A stretch of 64,000 bases of DNA, from the NCBI RefSeq assembly GCF_038396785.1, contig NZ_CP151087.1:4588001-4652000 (forward strand), written 5' to 3'. Position numbers and translations under genes: made by a program. The DNA is from Sphingobacterium thalpophilum. GTDB taxonomy: Bacteria > Bacteroidota > Bacteroidia > Sphingobacteriales > Sphingobacteriaceae. The notes beneath the pieces were generated by a model that was given only the letters and a program-made list of their open reading frames with translations, was not told the DNA's origin and did not search any database. Below are positions 26,788-36,680 of this stretch, piece after piece. Within the stretch, counting starts at the first letter, position 1. Each line of letters starts with the position of its first letter.

Positions 26788-27200
26788 AATGATATAATTT
26801 AAGTTCGCTCTTATAAAGTTATTCATTTTTTTACAAGAATTTATACAAAGTTATCAGCATTGTTGATCTCCGGTTAATTATAAACTGTATGGTTATTTTG
26901 GAATAGAGGAAAGCGCTTTTGCCTTTTGTTTCAAAAGTTTTTATCGTATATCCTTGTGCTATATATTACCCGTGAATGATGGACCAAAATTTACTTGAGC
27001 CATCTGTTTGGCTCTTTCGTGAAAGCACGTGCTCCTCGTAGAGAACAACAGTCAATCAAATTCGCTCTTGATACGTTTTTTTATCGGATATACTTCGGAT
27101 ATTTAACGGTGCTTATTCGCTTGTAACCGAAGAAGCACCGAACAAGCTCCGAAGAAGTACCGAACAAGCACCGAACGATCTCCGAATTTGGTCGCTCGTT
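26788..27200. other. Intergenic region containing an 11-bp tandem repeat array
   Basis: About 410 bp without a gene between the DUF4342 start and the valS terminator. The left 300 bp show nothing clear. The right part holds five tandem 11-bp units and a hairpin, listed separately. Confidence 0.4.
27107..27186. repeat. 11-bp tandem repeat array with hairpin
   Basis: From 27127 five units of 11 bp follow each other without gaps, all starting CCGAA: CCGAAGAAGCA, CCGAACAAGCT, CCGAAGAAGTA, CCGAACAAGCA and CCGAACGATCT, then a partial CCGAA. The first unit also folds back on 27107-27119 (CGGTGCTT / AAGCACCG plus TTCG / CGAA). The array lies just beyond the valS terminator. 11 bp is close to one DNA helical turn, so the units would face the same side. 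Confidence 0.85.
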
Positions 27201-27245
27201 AAACATAAAAAAGTCCCGTGCATTGCACGGGACTTTTTTATGTTT
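27201..27245 (-). terminator. Terminator of valS
   Basis: A perfect 21-bp inverted repeat with a 3-nt loop and a GC-rich core (AGTCCCGTGC / GCACGGGACT) followed on the minus strand by TTTTTTATG; 12 bp past the valS stop codon. Confidence 0.9.
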
Positions 27246-27257
27246 ATAGTGTAGCTG

Positions 27258-29894
27258 TTAACCTAATGCTGTTAAGCTTTCTTGAAGAATTTTAATCTTC
27301 GCTTCGGCATCAGCCTTTTTACTTTTTTCGTTTTCAACAATTTCAGGTTTAGCATTTTGCACAAACCGTTCATTGGAAAGCTTTTTGTCTACAGATACAA
27401 GGAAACCTTTTAGGTATTCCAATTCTTTCTCGATACGCTCACGCTCGGCATCTGCATCAATATTGTTCTCTAAGGTAACATAACATTCGTCTTTGCCGGC
27501 AAGGAAACTTGCTGCACCAGTTATTTTCTCGGAAACAAAAGTCACACCCTCCAAGTTTGCAATCTTGGTGATGATATCAATATATTGCTCCAGGTTGACG
27601 TCCGATTGTTGATTGATCGCTAACGGTAAAGCAACTTTAGGGGAGATACCTTTAGAATTGCGAATATTGCGAACTTCCGAAATAATCTGTTGAGCGATAG
27701 CGAAATCTTTTATAAGCTGCTCATCAAAATCATTCGCTGTAGGATAAGGGGCTACGATAATGCAATCTTTCTCGTCTTTCACACCGAACAGTTCGTCATG
27801 CCACAATTCTTCTGTTAGGAAAGGCATGAAAGGATGTACTAAAGTGAGTATACGTTGGAAAAAAGATTTTACTGTTGCTAAGGTTTCGCTAGAAATAGGG
27901 GAGCCATAAGCCGGTTTCACTAATTCAAGGTACCAGGCACAGAAGTCATCCCATACCAATTTGTAGGTTGTCATCAATGCATCTGATAAACGATAGTGTT
28001 TGAAGTTTTCTTCGATATCGACCAAGGCTTGATTTAACCTTGCTTCAAACCAAGATGCCGAAATCTTATCTGAATCCGAAGCTGGAGTAGCTGTAATTTC
28101 CCAGCCTTTAACCAAGCGGAATGCATTCCAGATCTTATTGGCAAAATTACGGCCCTGTACACAAAGTTCTACATCAAAAGGAAGGTCATTACCTGCTGGA
28201 GCAGTCAATAACATTCCCATCCGCGTAGCATCTGCACCATATTCATTCATTAAATCAATCGGATCAGGAGAGTTGCCCAGTGATTTAGACATTTTACGGC
28301 CCAGTTTGTCGCGTACAATACCCGTGAAATAAACATTTTCAAAAGGCAATTGTCCGCGGAATTCATATCCTGAAACGATCATACGTGCTACCCAAAAGAA
28401 AATGATGTCTGGGGCAGTGACTAAATCTTGCGTAGGGTAATAGTAGTTGATTTCTGCATTTTCCGGTTCGTTGATGCCATTGAAAACCGAAATTGGCCAT
28501 AGCCAAGCTGAAAACCAGGTATCAAGCACATCCTCATCTTGACGTAGATCGGTCAATTGAAGCGTTGTATTACCTGATTTTTCCTGCGCTAAAACAAGGG
28601 CTTCTTCAACCGTTTGTGCAACCACAAAGTCTTCGTTTCCATCGCCATAGAAATAAGCCGGTATTTGGTGCCCCCACCACAATTGTCTTGAGATATTCCA
28701 GTCGGTAACATTCTCCATCCAATTGCGGTAAATATTTTTGAATTTCGTCGGATGAAATTTAATGGTATCATCCATAACATTATCCAATGCCGGTTTTGCG
28801 AGATCCTCCATCTTAAGGAACCACTGATTAGAGATTTTAGGCTCAATAACAGCACCTGTTCGCTCTGAAGTTCCAACATTATTGGTATAGTTTTCAACTT
28901 GCTCCAATAATCCTTTTTCCTCCAGCTCTTTCTCGATTTCCTTACGGACTTTAAAACGATCCATGCCGGCGTAATGCAGGCCATTGTCGTTCAGTTTTGC
29001 TTCATCGGTAAAGATGTCGACAAATTCCAGGTTGTGCTTTTTACCTAGTGCGTAGTCATTCACATCGTGCGCTGGAGTAACTTTAAGGCATCCTGTACCA
29101 AACTCCAAATCGACATATTCATCTTCAATGATGTTCACTTTTCTACCAACGATCGGCACAATGACTTGCTTTCCTTTTAACCAGGTGTAGCGCTCATCAT
29201 TGGGATTGATACACACGGCTGTGTCACCAAAGATGGTTTCAGGACGGGTAGTCGCCACAACAATATATTGATCTGTTCCCTCAACCTGATATTTCAGGTG
29301 GTATAATTTGCCGTTTTTCTCTTTATAAATAACCTCTTCGTCTGAGATATTTGTTTTTGCTTCAGGATCCCAGTTGACCATGCGGTAACCACGATAAATC
29401 AATCCTTTATGATAAAGATCGACGAATACACGGATAACAGATTGATATAACTCCGGATCCATGGTAAAACGTGTACGATCCCAGTCACAGGAAGCGCCAA
29501 GTTTTTCGAGTTGTTTTAGAATAATACCACCGTATTTTTCCTTCCATTCCCAAGCATGTTTTAAGAAATCTTCACGCGATAAAGATCGTTTGTCAATTCC
29601 CTGTTCTTTCAACATAGCGACGACCTTAGCTTCAGTGGCAATGGAGGCGTGATCGGTCCCCGGTACCCAACAAGCGTTTTTTCCCTGCATACGTGCGCGA
29701 CGAATCAAAACGTCTTGAATGGTATTATTCAGCATATGCCCCATGTGCAATACTCCCGTGACATTCGGAGGAGGCATCACAATCGTGTAAGGTTCACGTT
29801 CGTCCGGGGTGGAACGGAAAAATCCATTCGCTTTCCAATAGCTGTACCATTTTTCTTCAGCTTCTTTTGGATTGTAAGTTTTCGCTATGCTCAT
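27258..29894 (-). CDS. valS: Valine--tRNA ligase
   Basis: 878 residues, class I aminoacyl-tRNA synthetase. The HIGH motif is HMGH near residue 46 (PPNVTGVLHMGHML), and the KMSKS motif is KMSKSLGNSPDP near 525. An editing domain lies between them (ATTRPETIFGDTAV near 215), and the C-terminal coiled-coil arm of ValRS is visible (~810-878, rich in Glu/Lys). It charges tRNA-Val and edits mischarged threonine. It appears to be a single-gene unit with a strong terminator and an exact -7 box. Confidence 0.97.
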   Translation of the reverse strand: MSIAKTYNPKEAEEKWYSYWKANGFFRSTPDEREPYTIVMPPPNVTGVLHMGHMLNNTIQDVLIRRARMQGKNACWVPGTDHASIATEAKVVAMLKEQGIDKRSLSREDFLKHAWEWKEKYGGIILKQLEKLGASCDWDRTRFTMDPELYQSVIRVFVDLYHKGLIYRGYRMVNWDPEAKTNISDEEVIYKEKNGKLYHLKYQVEGTDQYIVVATTRPETIFGDTAVCINPNDERYTWLKGKQVIVPIVGRKVNIIEDEYVDLEFGTGCLKVTPAHDVNDYALGKKHNLEFVDIFTDEAKLNDNGLHYAGMDRFKVRKEIEKELEEKGLLEQVENYTNNVGTSERTGAVIEPKISNQWFLKMEDLAKPALDNVMDDTIKFHPTKFKNIYRNWMENVTDWNISRQLWWGHQIPAYFYGDGNEDFVVAQTVEEALVLAQEKSGNTTLQLTDLRQDEDVLDTWFSAWLWPISVFNGINEPENAEINYYYPTQDLVTAPDIIFFWVARMIVSGYEFRGQLPFENVYFTGIVRDKLGRKMSKSLGNSPDPIDLMNEYGADATRMGMLLTAPAGNDLPFDVELCVQGRNFANKIWNAFRLVKGWEITATPASDSDKISASWFEARLNQALVDIEENFKHYRLSDALMTTYKLVWDDFCAWYLELVKPAYGSPISSETLATVKSFFQRILTLVHPFMPFLTEELWHDELFGVKDEKDCIIVAPYPTANDFDEQLIKDFAIAQQIISEVRNIRNSKGISPKVALPLAINQQSDVNLEQYIDIITKIANLEGVTFVSEKITGAASFLAGKDECYVTLENNIDADAERERIEKELEYLKGFLVSVDKKLSNERFVQNAKPEIVENEKSKKADAEAKIKILQESLTALG

Positions 29895-29927
29895 TTTAAA
29901 TTTTTGTATTCAAACTTTTAAGGAACA

Positions 29928-29935
29928 CAAAAGTA
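29928..29935 (-). promoter_or_regulatory. -7 promoter box of valS
   Basis: TACTTTTG on the minus strand, exact TAnnTTTG, 34 bp before the valS start. Confidence 0.5.
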
Positions 29936-30149
29936 AGGAATTCTATGTTATTTTCCTTAGTAATCCATTGATCTTGTTCTCAAACAAAAAGAAGTTATGA
30001 ATAAAGGCTAAGCAATAAGTTTATTGAAGATCCTCCTAAGCAGAAGAGGTGGTTATTGCAGTGGGGTAAAGCATAATGCAGGATTTATACTTTTTTAATC
30101 TTTTCTTCATATTACTAAGTAATTAGCCCGTATTTCATGTAAATTAATG

Positions 30150-30157
30150 TAAATTTG
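30150..30157 (+). promoter_or_regulatory. -7 promoter box of the LTA-synthase-like operon
   Basis: TAAATTTG, exact TAnnTTTG, 25 bp before ATG 30182. Its place supports that start rather than the in-frame TTG inside the box itself. Confidence 0.5.
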
Positions 30158-30181
30158 CCTGTTTTATTTTTACACGAAGGG

Positions 30182-32062
30182 ATGCAACGATTTGCTAATG
30201 AGCTTAGAGCTTTAACACAGTATTTTCTGTTCTGGTTAATTATCTGTTTTATAGATAGATTGATTTTTGTTACTGCTTTTTTTGAGAAAATAGGTTTTTC
30301 GAATTTTACGGAGATTTTCAGAATTTATTACCACGGTTTGAACCTGGATTTTTCTGCTGTTTCCTATATATGTGCGCTGCCGTTTCTTGTGTATTGCATG
30401 TTAAGTTTTTTCCCAAAACTGAAACCCAAACGGCTGATCCTGGATATCTATACCATTATTGTCCTGGTATTGTTCTTTGTGACAAGCTTTATCAATGTTA
30501 ACATCTACCGGGAATGGGGTGACAAAATTTCTAAACGTGCCATCGATGCATTTTTTGCCTCACCTTCGGGAGCCGTAGCTTCGGCTGAGTCCACGCCGGT
30601 GTTTCTCCCCATCGTTGGGATGTTGATCGGTATATTCTGTGGTTATTTTCTGTACCGTTGGATGTTTAAAAAAGTCTCTTTTTTCAATATCAAATCTCCT
30701 GTAGGTAATTTTTTCAAACTGGCAATCGGAGTCTTTGTACTTTTCACGTTTATCCGCGGTGGTTATGGGAGAGCGACACTAAACCCTAGTAAAGCCTATT
30801 ATTCCGAGGAAACGTTTTATAATCATGCAGCGGTTAATACCCAATGGTCTTTTTTACGGGATTTCTTTGCCGAAAGTACCAAACTGAAAAACCCCTATAA
30901 TTATTACGCGGATCAGAAGGATATTCAGGACAAGCTACGACCCGCCTTTCAAAGCCAACCTGATTCTGCCGTTGAGGTATTGTCAACCACTCGTCCAAAT
31001 GTCGTTATTATCATGCTAGAAAGCTTTGTTGGCGATCTCATTCAGTCTCTCGGAGGGGAAAAGGGAATTACGCCACACATGGAAGAATTGATTAAGGGTG
31101 GTATTTTGTTTGACCATATTTATTCTGCAGCTGATCGATCCGACAAAGGCATGGTAGCGGTGTTGAGCGGTTTTCCGGCGCAGGGGCCCGAGAGTATTAT
31201 CAAATATATCGACAAGCATGAAAATATGCCTGCCATTGGACAGGAGTTCGATCATGCCGGCTACGAAACATCATTTTATCACGGTGGCCAGAGCGAGTTT
31301 TACAATTTTAAATCGTATATGCTGACACACGGGATATCTAGGGTGGTGGATAATGCCAATTTTGGCTTGGATGCGGAACGTGCCTCATGGGGTGTCTATG
31401 ACCATGTCGTCTTTAATCAGATGATCAAGGATTTTAAAAAAGAAAAACAACCTTTCTTTTCGACGATCTTTACTTTAATTAATCATGAACCATTTGAATT
31501 AAAACACGGCTATAAATTTGGGAATGCCACCAATGCAGATAAATTCCGAAGTACGGCAAATTATACAGATTCAGCTGTTTTTGATTTTATTAATAAAGCA
31601 AAAAAGGAAGCTTGGTATAAAAATACCCTTTTCGTTATTGTCGCTGACCATGGACATCGCCTTCCTTCAGAAAAATGGGAGCTGTTTCACCCCAATCGCT
31701 TTCATATTCCGCTGATCTTTTTCGGCGATGTGATCAAACCTGAATATCGCGGCAAAATATTCAATAGAATTGGTAACCAAACGGATCTGGCGGCAACTTT
31801 ATTGACACAATTGAAGCTTCCGACAGATCATTATCACTGGAGCCGGGATCTGTTTAATCCCACAACACCACAAATAGCATTCTATAATTCTAAAGACGCC
31901 TTCGGTGTAATTACACCAAAACAAGCCGTTTCATTTGATAACGTTGGAAGGATCATTAACTATAGAGCCAATAAGGAATATCCGGTTGGCAAAACAGATA
32001 GCTTATTGAATATTGCCAAAGCGTATTATCAAGACGTATACCGTGAATTTTTAAAATATTAG
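30182..32062 (+). CDS. LTA-synthase-like membrane phosphotransferase, copy 1
   Basis: 626 residues. Five hydrophobic segments fill the first ~190 residues, then an extracytoplasmic alkaline-phosphatase-fold domain (~270-600). Metal and active-site residues are seen: E280 in IIMLESF, S320 in ADRSDKGMVAVLSG as the likely nucleophile, and ADHGH near 500. There is no sulfatase C/S-X-P-S-R motif, so it is more likely a phosphoglycerol- or phosphoethanolamine-transferase than a sulfatase. Its acceptor in a Gram-negative envelope is unknown. It lies four bases before a paralogue and forms an operon with it. The ATG is chosen over an upstream TTG lying in the promoter box. Confidence 0.85.
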   Translation: MQRFANELRALTQYFLFWLIICFIDRLIFVTAFFEKIGFSNFTEIFRIYYHGLNLDFSAVSYICALPFLVYCMLSFFPKLKPKRLILDIYTIIVLVLFFVTSFINVNIYREWGDKISKRAIDAFFASPSGAVASAESTPVFLPIVGMLIGIFCGYFLYRWMFKKVSFFNIKSPVGNFFKLAIGVFVLFTFIRGGYGRATLNPSKAYYSEETFYNHAAVNTQWSFLRDFFAESTKLKNPYNYYADQKDIQDKLRPAFQSQPDSAVEVLSTTRPNVVIIMLESFVGDLIQSLGGEKGITPHMEELIKGGILFDHIYSAADRSDKGMVAVLSGFPAQGPESIIKYIDKHENMPAIGQEFDHAGYETSFYHGGQSEFYNFKSYMLTHGISRVVDNANFGLDAERASWGVYDHVVFNQMIKDFKKEKQPFFSTIFTLINHEPFELKHGYKFGNATNADKFRSTANYTDSAVFDFINKAKKEAWYKNTLFVIVADHGHRLPSEKWELFHPNRFHIPLIFFGDVIKPEYRGKIFNRIGNQTDLAATLLTQLKLPTDHYHWSRDLFNPTTPQIAFYNSKDAFGVITPKQAVSFDNVGRIINYRANKEYPVGKTDSLLNIAKAYYQDVYREFLKY

Positions 32063-32066
32063 GGCT

Positions 32067-33992
32067 ATGAAATTAAAAGGAGTATTTGCACCTTATTTTG
32101 CTGTCGCAATTCGTTTTATCTTTCTTTTGGTCATCTATGCGTTATTGCGATTGGGGTTTTATGGCGTCAATGCTTCCTTATTTCCCCATGTCGATGCAGG
32201 TAAGCTCTTGGTGATGTTTGCGGGTGGTGTACGATTCGACATTGTGGCACTCCTCTATTTAAATATCCTGTATATTGTTATGCAGACTATTCCAGGACCG
32301 TTTAAATTAAATAAACACTATCAAAATGTTGCGAAATGGATCTTCATCGTGACCAATTCAATTGGCATAGCGTTAAATTTGATTGATTTTGCCTACTATC
32401 CATTTACCCTAAAAAGGACGACAGGAACGGTAATTGACCAATTTTCCAATGAATCCAACCTGTTGAAGCTGGCTTTTGATTTCTGTTTGGATTATTGGTA
32501 TCTCATTATAGTGTTGGTACTGGTTGTGTATGGTTTGATTAAATCGTATAAGCTTATTCAGATTGAAAGGACTACGAAATATAGCTGGAAGTCATTTTTG
32601 ATCCAATTGCCTTTATTTTTACTGACTGCTTTTCTTTTCATAGGTGGTGTGCGTGGCGGTTGGGCCCATAGTACCCGTCCCATTACATTGAGCAATGCGG
32701 GTGATTATGTGGAGACACCGGAAGAAATGAATATTGTGCTGAATACGCCATTCAGTATATTGAAAACGTTAAAGGCTGTCAATCTTAAACCTATCCATTA
32801 TTATTCCGAACAAGAGCTTGAGCAATTATACAACCCTATTCATGTACCGCAATCAGACCAGCCCTTTGCGAAGAAAAATGTCGTCGTTCTGATTTTAGAG
32901 AGTTTTGCAAAAGAACATTTTGGTGAGTTGAATAAAGATATCCAAGGTGGAAAATACAAAGGTTATACGCCTTTTTTGGATTCATTAATCCGCAATGCTT
33001 ACACATTTACAGATACTTATGCCAATGGCCGTAAATCAATTGATGCTTTACCATCAGTCATTACCGGCATTCCTTCCATTGGTGAACCTTTTGTGCTTTC
33101 GATATATTCTGGAAATGAAACCACAAGCTTAGCGAAGCTTTTAGGGAAAAAGGGATATGAGACTGCTTTTTTCCACGGAGCACCCAATGGCAGCATGGGC
33201 TTCTCCGCTTATATGAAACTGGCGGGTATCCAGCATTATTTTGGTAAAAACGAATATAACAATGACGCTGACTTTGATGGTATATGGGGAATCTGGGATG
33301 AACCGTTTTTGCAATTTGTAGCGAATAAGATCAACACGTTTCATCAGCCATTTTTAGCTAGTTTCTTCTCTTTATCTTCGCATCACCCATTTAAGGTGCC
33401 TGAAAAGTATCAGGGGAAATTTCCTAAAGGACCTTTGCCCGTACAGGAACCCATTGGATATACCGATAATGCGCTGCGTGAATTTTTTGCAACAGCATCG
33501 AAAATGCCCTGGTACAAGAATACCGTATTTGTTATCTGTGCAGACCACGCTACTGTAAGCTACCTGCCGGAATATCAAACGGCAGCAGGGGGCTTCCAAA
33601 TCCCTATAATATTTTATGCACCCGGTGATAATCTAGTTGGCAAAGCGGATAAACTGGTACAGCAAATAGATATTATGCCTACTATTTTGAATTATCTGCA
33701 CTATGATGAGCCTTATTTTGCCTTTGGTTCAGATGCCTTCAAACCGGGTAAGGATAATTTTGTGCTTAATAATAACTCAGGAAGTTATAATCTCTACTAT
33801 AAAGATTATATGATGTCTTATGATGGACTGAAAGTGACATCATTTTATGATCTTAAGAAGGACCGCTTGATGAAACAGGATCTGTTAAAACAACATCCGA
33901 CGGTATTGGATACGATGGAGACCAAGATGAAAGCTTTTATCCAGCAATATAACAATCGTATGATTGAAAACAAGCTGACCTATAAAAAATAA
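32067..33992 (+). CDS. LTA-synthase-like membrane phosphotransferase, copy 2
   Basis: 641 residues with the same layout as its upstream neighbour: five membrane segments to ~195 and a C-terminal alkaline-phosphatase-fold domain. E278 (VLILESF), S324 in GRKSIDALPSVITG and CADHAT near 495 are the likely metal and nucleophile residues. Ser, rather than the Thr of Firmicutes LtaS, is at the nucleophile position in both copies. The two are clearly paralogous but diverged, so they may act on different acceptors. The gene ends 11 bp from a convergent membrane-protein gene. Confidence 0.85.
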   Translation: MKLKGVFAPYFAVAIRFIFLLVIYALLRLGFYGVNASLFPHVDAGKLLVMFAGGVRFDIVALLYLNILYIVMQTIPGPFKLNKHYQNVAKWIFIVTNSIGIALNLIDFAYYPFTLKRTTGTVIDQFSNESNLLKLAFDFCLDYWYLIIVLVLVVYGLIKSYKLIQIERTTKYSWKSFLIQLPLFLLTAFLFIGGVRGGWAHSTRPITLSNAGDYVETPEEMNIVLNTPFSILKTLKAVNLKPIHYYSEQELEQLYNPIHVPQSDQPFAKKNVVVLILESFAKEHFGELNKDIQGGKYKGYTPFLDSLIRNAYTFTDTYANGRKSIDALPSVITGIPSIGEPFVLSIYSGNETTSLAKLLGKKGYETAFFHGAPNGSMGFSAYMKLAGIQHYFGKNEYNNDADFDGIWGIWDEPFLQFVANKINTFHQPFLASFFSLSSHHPFKVPEKYQGKFPKGPLPVQEPIGYTDNALREFFATASKMPWYKNTVFVICADHATVSYLPEYQTAAGGFQIPIIFYAPGDNLVGKADKLVQQIDIMPTILNYLHYDEPYFAFGSDAFKPGKDNFVLNNNSGSYNLYYKDYMMSYDGLKVTSFYDLKKDRLMKQDLLKQHPTVLDTMETKMKAFIQQYNNRMIENKLTYKK

Positions 33993-34003
33993 CAGCCGGT
34001 TTT

Positions 34004-35074
34004 CTACCTGTTCAATTTTGCGCGAATGCTTCTATCGATAATAAACAAAATCAAATCATAGACGAGGTAGATCAAGGGTAAGGTGAAGATGACCAACAGG
34101 ATAAAACCGCGGGACTTTTCGTCAAAGACTCCATTGACAAGATAGTTGGCCAGACTGGACCAAAACCAGATGAAGAAGTAGAAAGAGCTTGGAATGATTA
34201 GATTTCCAAGTAGGAGTGCATAGCGGTATCGGCCAGTTTTGTATTTTAGATAAATACAGCGGATATGCAGGCATAGCAGGCATATTGACCCGATCAGGGC
34301 GAGCAGCTCGGGATGTACCCAAAGAATTGCTTGTGCTAACATGGAGGTTTTTAAGCCAACTTCAATATGAAAACTCTCTTTCTTTTCGACCTGATCAATT
34401 CTCCAGTGAACAATGGAATCTGTTTGTAATTTGGCTGTTCCCAGATCCTGTGTAAGTACATCCATCTTCCCGTCGAGGTGCAGATACAGTTCAATCGGGC
34501 CAAAAGACGACCAGTACCTGGAAGGGAATAGGAGGTAGTCAATTTGGTATCTGGTCCGAATATCCCGTCGGTCATAGCCCATATAAGCGCTGTATTGAAC
34601 CTGAATGCTGTTATCACCTTTGTGAAGCTTAGCGGTAAAATGAAATGCATCATTCAGCGAAATACGTTTCCATTCATCGCTGTCGTAGCTGATTTCATAA
34701 TAGCCATCCTTTAAACGTAAAAAGGGAAATTTTGAACCGGGCTGATCCATTTTTTTTCCTTCAATTTCGTTCTGATTGACAAGGATGCGATCCAATCCGT
34801 CCATATTTAAAGCGAGAAATACCAGTGGTAATTCGATAGCCTCTTCTGCATGGATGTTATAGACAATGCTGAAGTGACTGCGATAGTCCGAATTATAATC
34901 AGCAGTGTCTGCCAAAAGATGAATGTCAATACGCTCATTGGTAACTTTCAGCTTTGCGGCAGGAACAAGCTGTCCTGTTATGCTATGGGGGCTCATTGGA
35001 TTTGCCATGTTGGCAAACAATGTCATTACAGCGAGTAATAGATATACAGTTGTTAGTAGAATTTTATACTTCAT
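34004..35074 (-). CDS. Membrane protein with signal peptide, function unknown
   Basis: 356 residues. An N-terminal signal peptide (to ~22) is followed by a periplasmic beta-rich domain (~30-235, with RYQIDYLLFPSRYWSSFGP near 180), then three or four membrane segments (~250-270, 285-310, 325-350) and a basic cytoplasmic end. I do not recognise the family. It converges on the LTA-synthase-like operon with only 11 bp between stop codons and no clear terminator in the gap. Whether it is tied in function to those genes is unknown. Confidence 0.7.
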   Translation of the reverse strand: MKYKILLTTVYLLLAVMTLFANMANPMSPHSITGQLVPAAKLKVTNERIDIHLLADTADYNSDYRSHFSIVYNIHAEEAIELPLVFLALNMDGLDRILVNQNEIEGKKMDQPGSKFPFLRLKDGYYEISYDSDEWKRISLNDAFHFTAKLHKGDNSIQVQYSAYMGYDRRDIRTRYQIDYLLFPSRYWSSFGPIELYLHLDGKMDVLTQDLGTAKLQTDSIVHWRIDQVEKKESFHIEVGLKTSMLAQAILWVHPELLALIGSICLLCLHIRCIYLKYKTGRYRYALLLGNLIIPSSFYFFIWFWSSLANYLVNGVFDEKSRGFILLVIFTLPLIYLVYDLILFIIDRSIRAKLNR

Positions 35075-35419
35075 TTGCTTGATATTGTTTGCTTAACATC
35101 AAGTTTCATATTCGTATGCCGGCCTTTAAATGACAGTGTCGGTTGTATATTAGGATATGCTTGATCTTTAACAAGATGAAAGTAAAAATTAAAAAGGAGA
35201 AATTAAAAAGGCGATTTATATTCGTCTATCTCCGATTCATATTTGTCAAGTATATTGCTTCTATTCCGATGTCAATAAAAAACTTCATGATTTCGCAGGC
35301 ACCCACAGCAATGAATGCGAACCAAAAGTCTTTCTGTCCAATAATAGGAGACTCTTTCAGAAAAAAAAGACCCATGCTGCAAAGCATAGGTCTTTTTATA
35401 TTTCCAATTTTATTGCGGT
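35075..35419. other. Intergenic region with terminator of sucB
   Basis: About 345 bp. A short A/G-rich part (35176-35215) repeats TTAAAAAGG twice. The right end holds the sucB terminator. A 120-codon plus-strand frame here runs into sucB antisense and was not accepted. Confidence 0.35.
35365..35396 (-). terminator. Terminator of sucA-sucB
   Basis: AAAAGACC / GGTCTTTT plus ATGC / GCAT stem with a 6-nt loop, followed on the minus strand by a long T run; 24 bp past the sucB stop codon. Confidence 0.85.
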
Positions 35420-36661
35420 TTAAACACCCAACAATAAACGAGCTGGATCTTCTAATAATTGTTTTACACGAACCAAGAAGCTTACTGATTCACGACCATC
35501 GATGATACGGTGATCATAAGAAAGCGCAATGTACATCATTGGACGGATCACCACTTGGCCATTTTCAGCAATAGGACGTTGGATGATGTTGTGCATACCC
35601 AAGATTGCAGATTGTGGAGCATTGATGATCGGCGTAGACATCATTGATCCGAATACACCACCGTTGGTAATGGTAAATGTACCACCAGTCATCTCGTCAA
35701 TCGTTAATTTGTTGTCACGGGCTTTACCTGCCAATGTAGCAATTGCTTTTTCAATTTGTTCCAATGACATGGCATCAGCATTACGGATAACCGGAACAAC
35801 CAAACCTTTAGGTGCAGAAACTGCGATTGAAACGTCTGCAAAATCAGAATATACAATCTCGTTATCTTCGATACGGGCATTTACGGCAGGCCATTCAGCC
35901 AATGCAGTTGTTACTGCTTTTGTAAAGAATGACATGAAGCCAAGACCGATACCAAATTTCTCTTTAAAGGTGTCTTTATATTTAGCACGAAGATCCATGA
36001 TCGGCTGCATATTGACTTCATTGAATGTTGTCAACATCGCCGTTTCATTTTTAACGGCAACTAGGCGTTTCGCGATTGTTTTACGTAATGAAGATAATTT
36101 CTCACGACGTTCGTTTCTTGCACCCGCTACCGGAGCAACTGTCGCAGCAGGAGCAGCGGCAGGTTTTGCTGCTGGTGCAGCAGCTTTAGCGACAGGTTGA
36201 GCTTTTTCAGCATCTTCTTTTGTGATGCGTCCTTCTTTACCTGTTCCTTTTATTGTAGAAGGATCAATTCCTTTTTCTCTTAAGATTTTTGCAGCAGCAG
36301 GAGAAGCTGTACCAGCAGCATAGCTATCTGGATCTTCATCTTTTGCAGCGGCAGCCGCAACTGGAGCTGCATTTGACGCTTCTGCAGCAGGGGCAGCAGC
36401 TGGAGCTGAACCACCGGCAGGAGCAGCACCTTCTTCAATTGTACAAACAACAGCACCGATTTCTAAAGTATCACCTTCTTGTGCAATGATTCTTAAGATA
36501 CCCGCTTTTTCAGCTGGTAATTCAAACGTTGCTTTGTCTGATTCCAGTTCGGCGATGTTTTCATCCATCTCCACATAATCGCCATCTTGTTTCAACCATT
36601 GTGATAAGGTTACCTCCGTGATTGATTCACCTACGGTTGGTACTTTAATTTCTAAGCTCAT
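35420..36661 (-). CDS. sucB: Dihydrolipoyllysine-residue succinyltransferase (E2 of 2-oxoglutarate dehydrogenase)
   Basis: 413 residues: an N-terminal lipoyl domain (1-75) with the lipoylated lysine in ELESDKATFEL (K43), an Ala/Pro-rich linker, a peripheral-subunit-binding domain (~118-155, SPAAAKILREKGID) and another Ala-rich linker, then the catalytic acyltransferase domain (~185-413), with the terminal catalytic motif SYDHRIIDGRE. Only one lipoyl domain is seen, as expected for the 2-oxoglutarate complex. It transfers succinyl groups to CoA in the TCA cycle. It follows sucA by 63 bp that contain a hairpin. E3 (lpd) is not in this window. Confidence 0.96.
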   Translation of the reverse strand: MSLEIKVPTVGESITEVTLSQWLKQDGDYVEMDENIAELESDKATFELPAEKAGILRIIAQEGDTLEIGAVVCTIEEGAAPAGGSAPAAAPAAEASNAAPVAAAAAKDEDPDSYAAGTASPAAAKILREKGIDPSTIKGTGKEGRITKEDAEKAQPVAKAAAPAAKPAAAPAATVAPVAGARNERREKLSSLRKTIAKRLVAVKNETAMLTTFNEVNMQPIMDLRAKYKDTFKEKFGIGLGFMSFFTKAVTTALAEWPAVNARIEDNEIVYSDFADVSIAVSAPKGLVVPVIRNADAMSLEQIEKAIATLAGKARDNKLTIDEMTGGTFTITNGGVFGSMMSTPIINAPQSAILGMHNIIQRPIAENGQVVIRPMMYIALSYDHRIIDGRESVSFLVRVKQLLEDPARLLLGV

Positions 36662-36680
36662 ATATAATGTTCTTTATTGA

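Noticed and set aside
27127..27186. CRISPR array
   Set aside because: Units are only 11 bp without spacers.
30182..33992. Sulfatase activity for the two alkaline-phosphatase-fold proteins
   Set aside because: No C/S-x-P-S-R formylglycine motif is present; five N-terminal membrane segments and the Ser site fit phosphotransferases better.
35143..35505. 120-codon plus-strand frame
   Set aside because: It runs through the sucB terminator and into the antisense of sucB.
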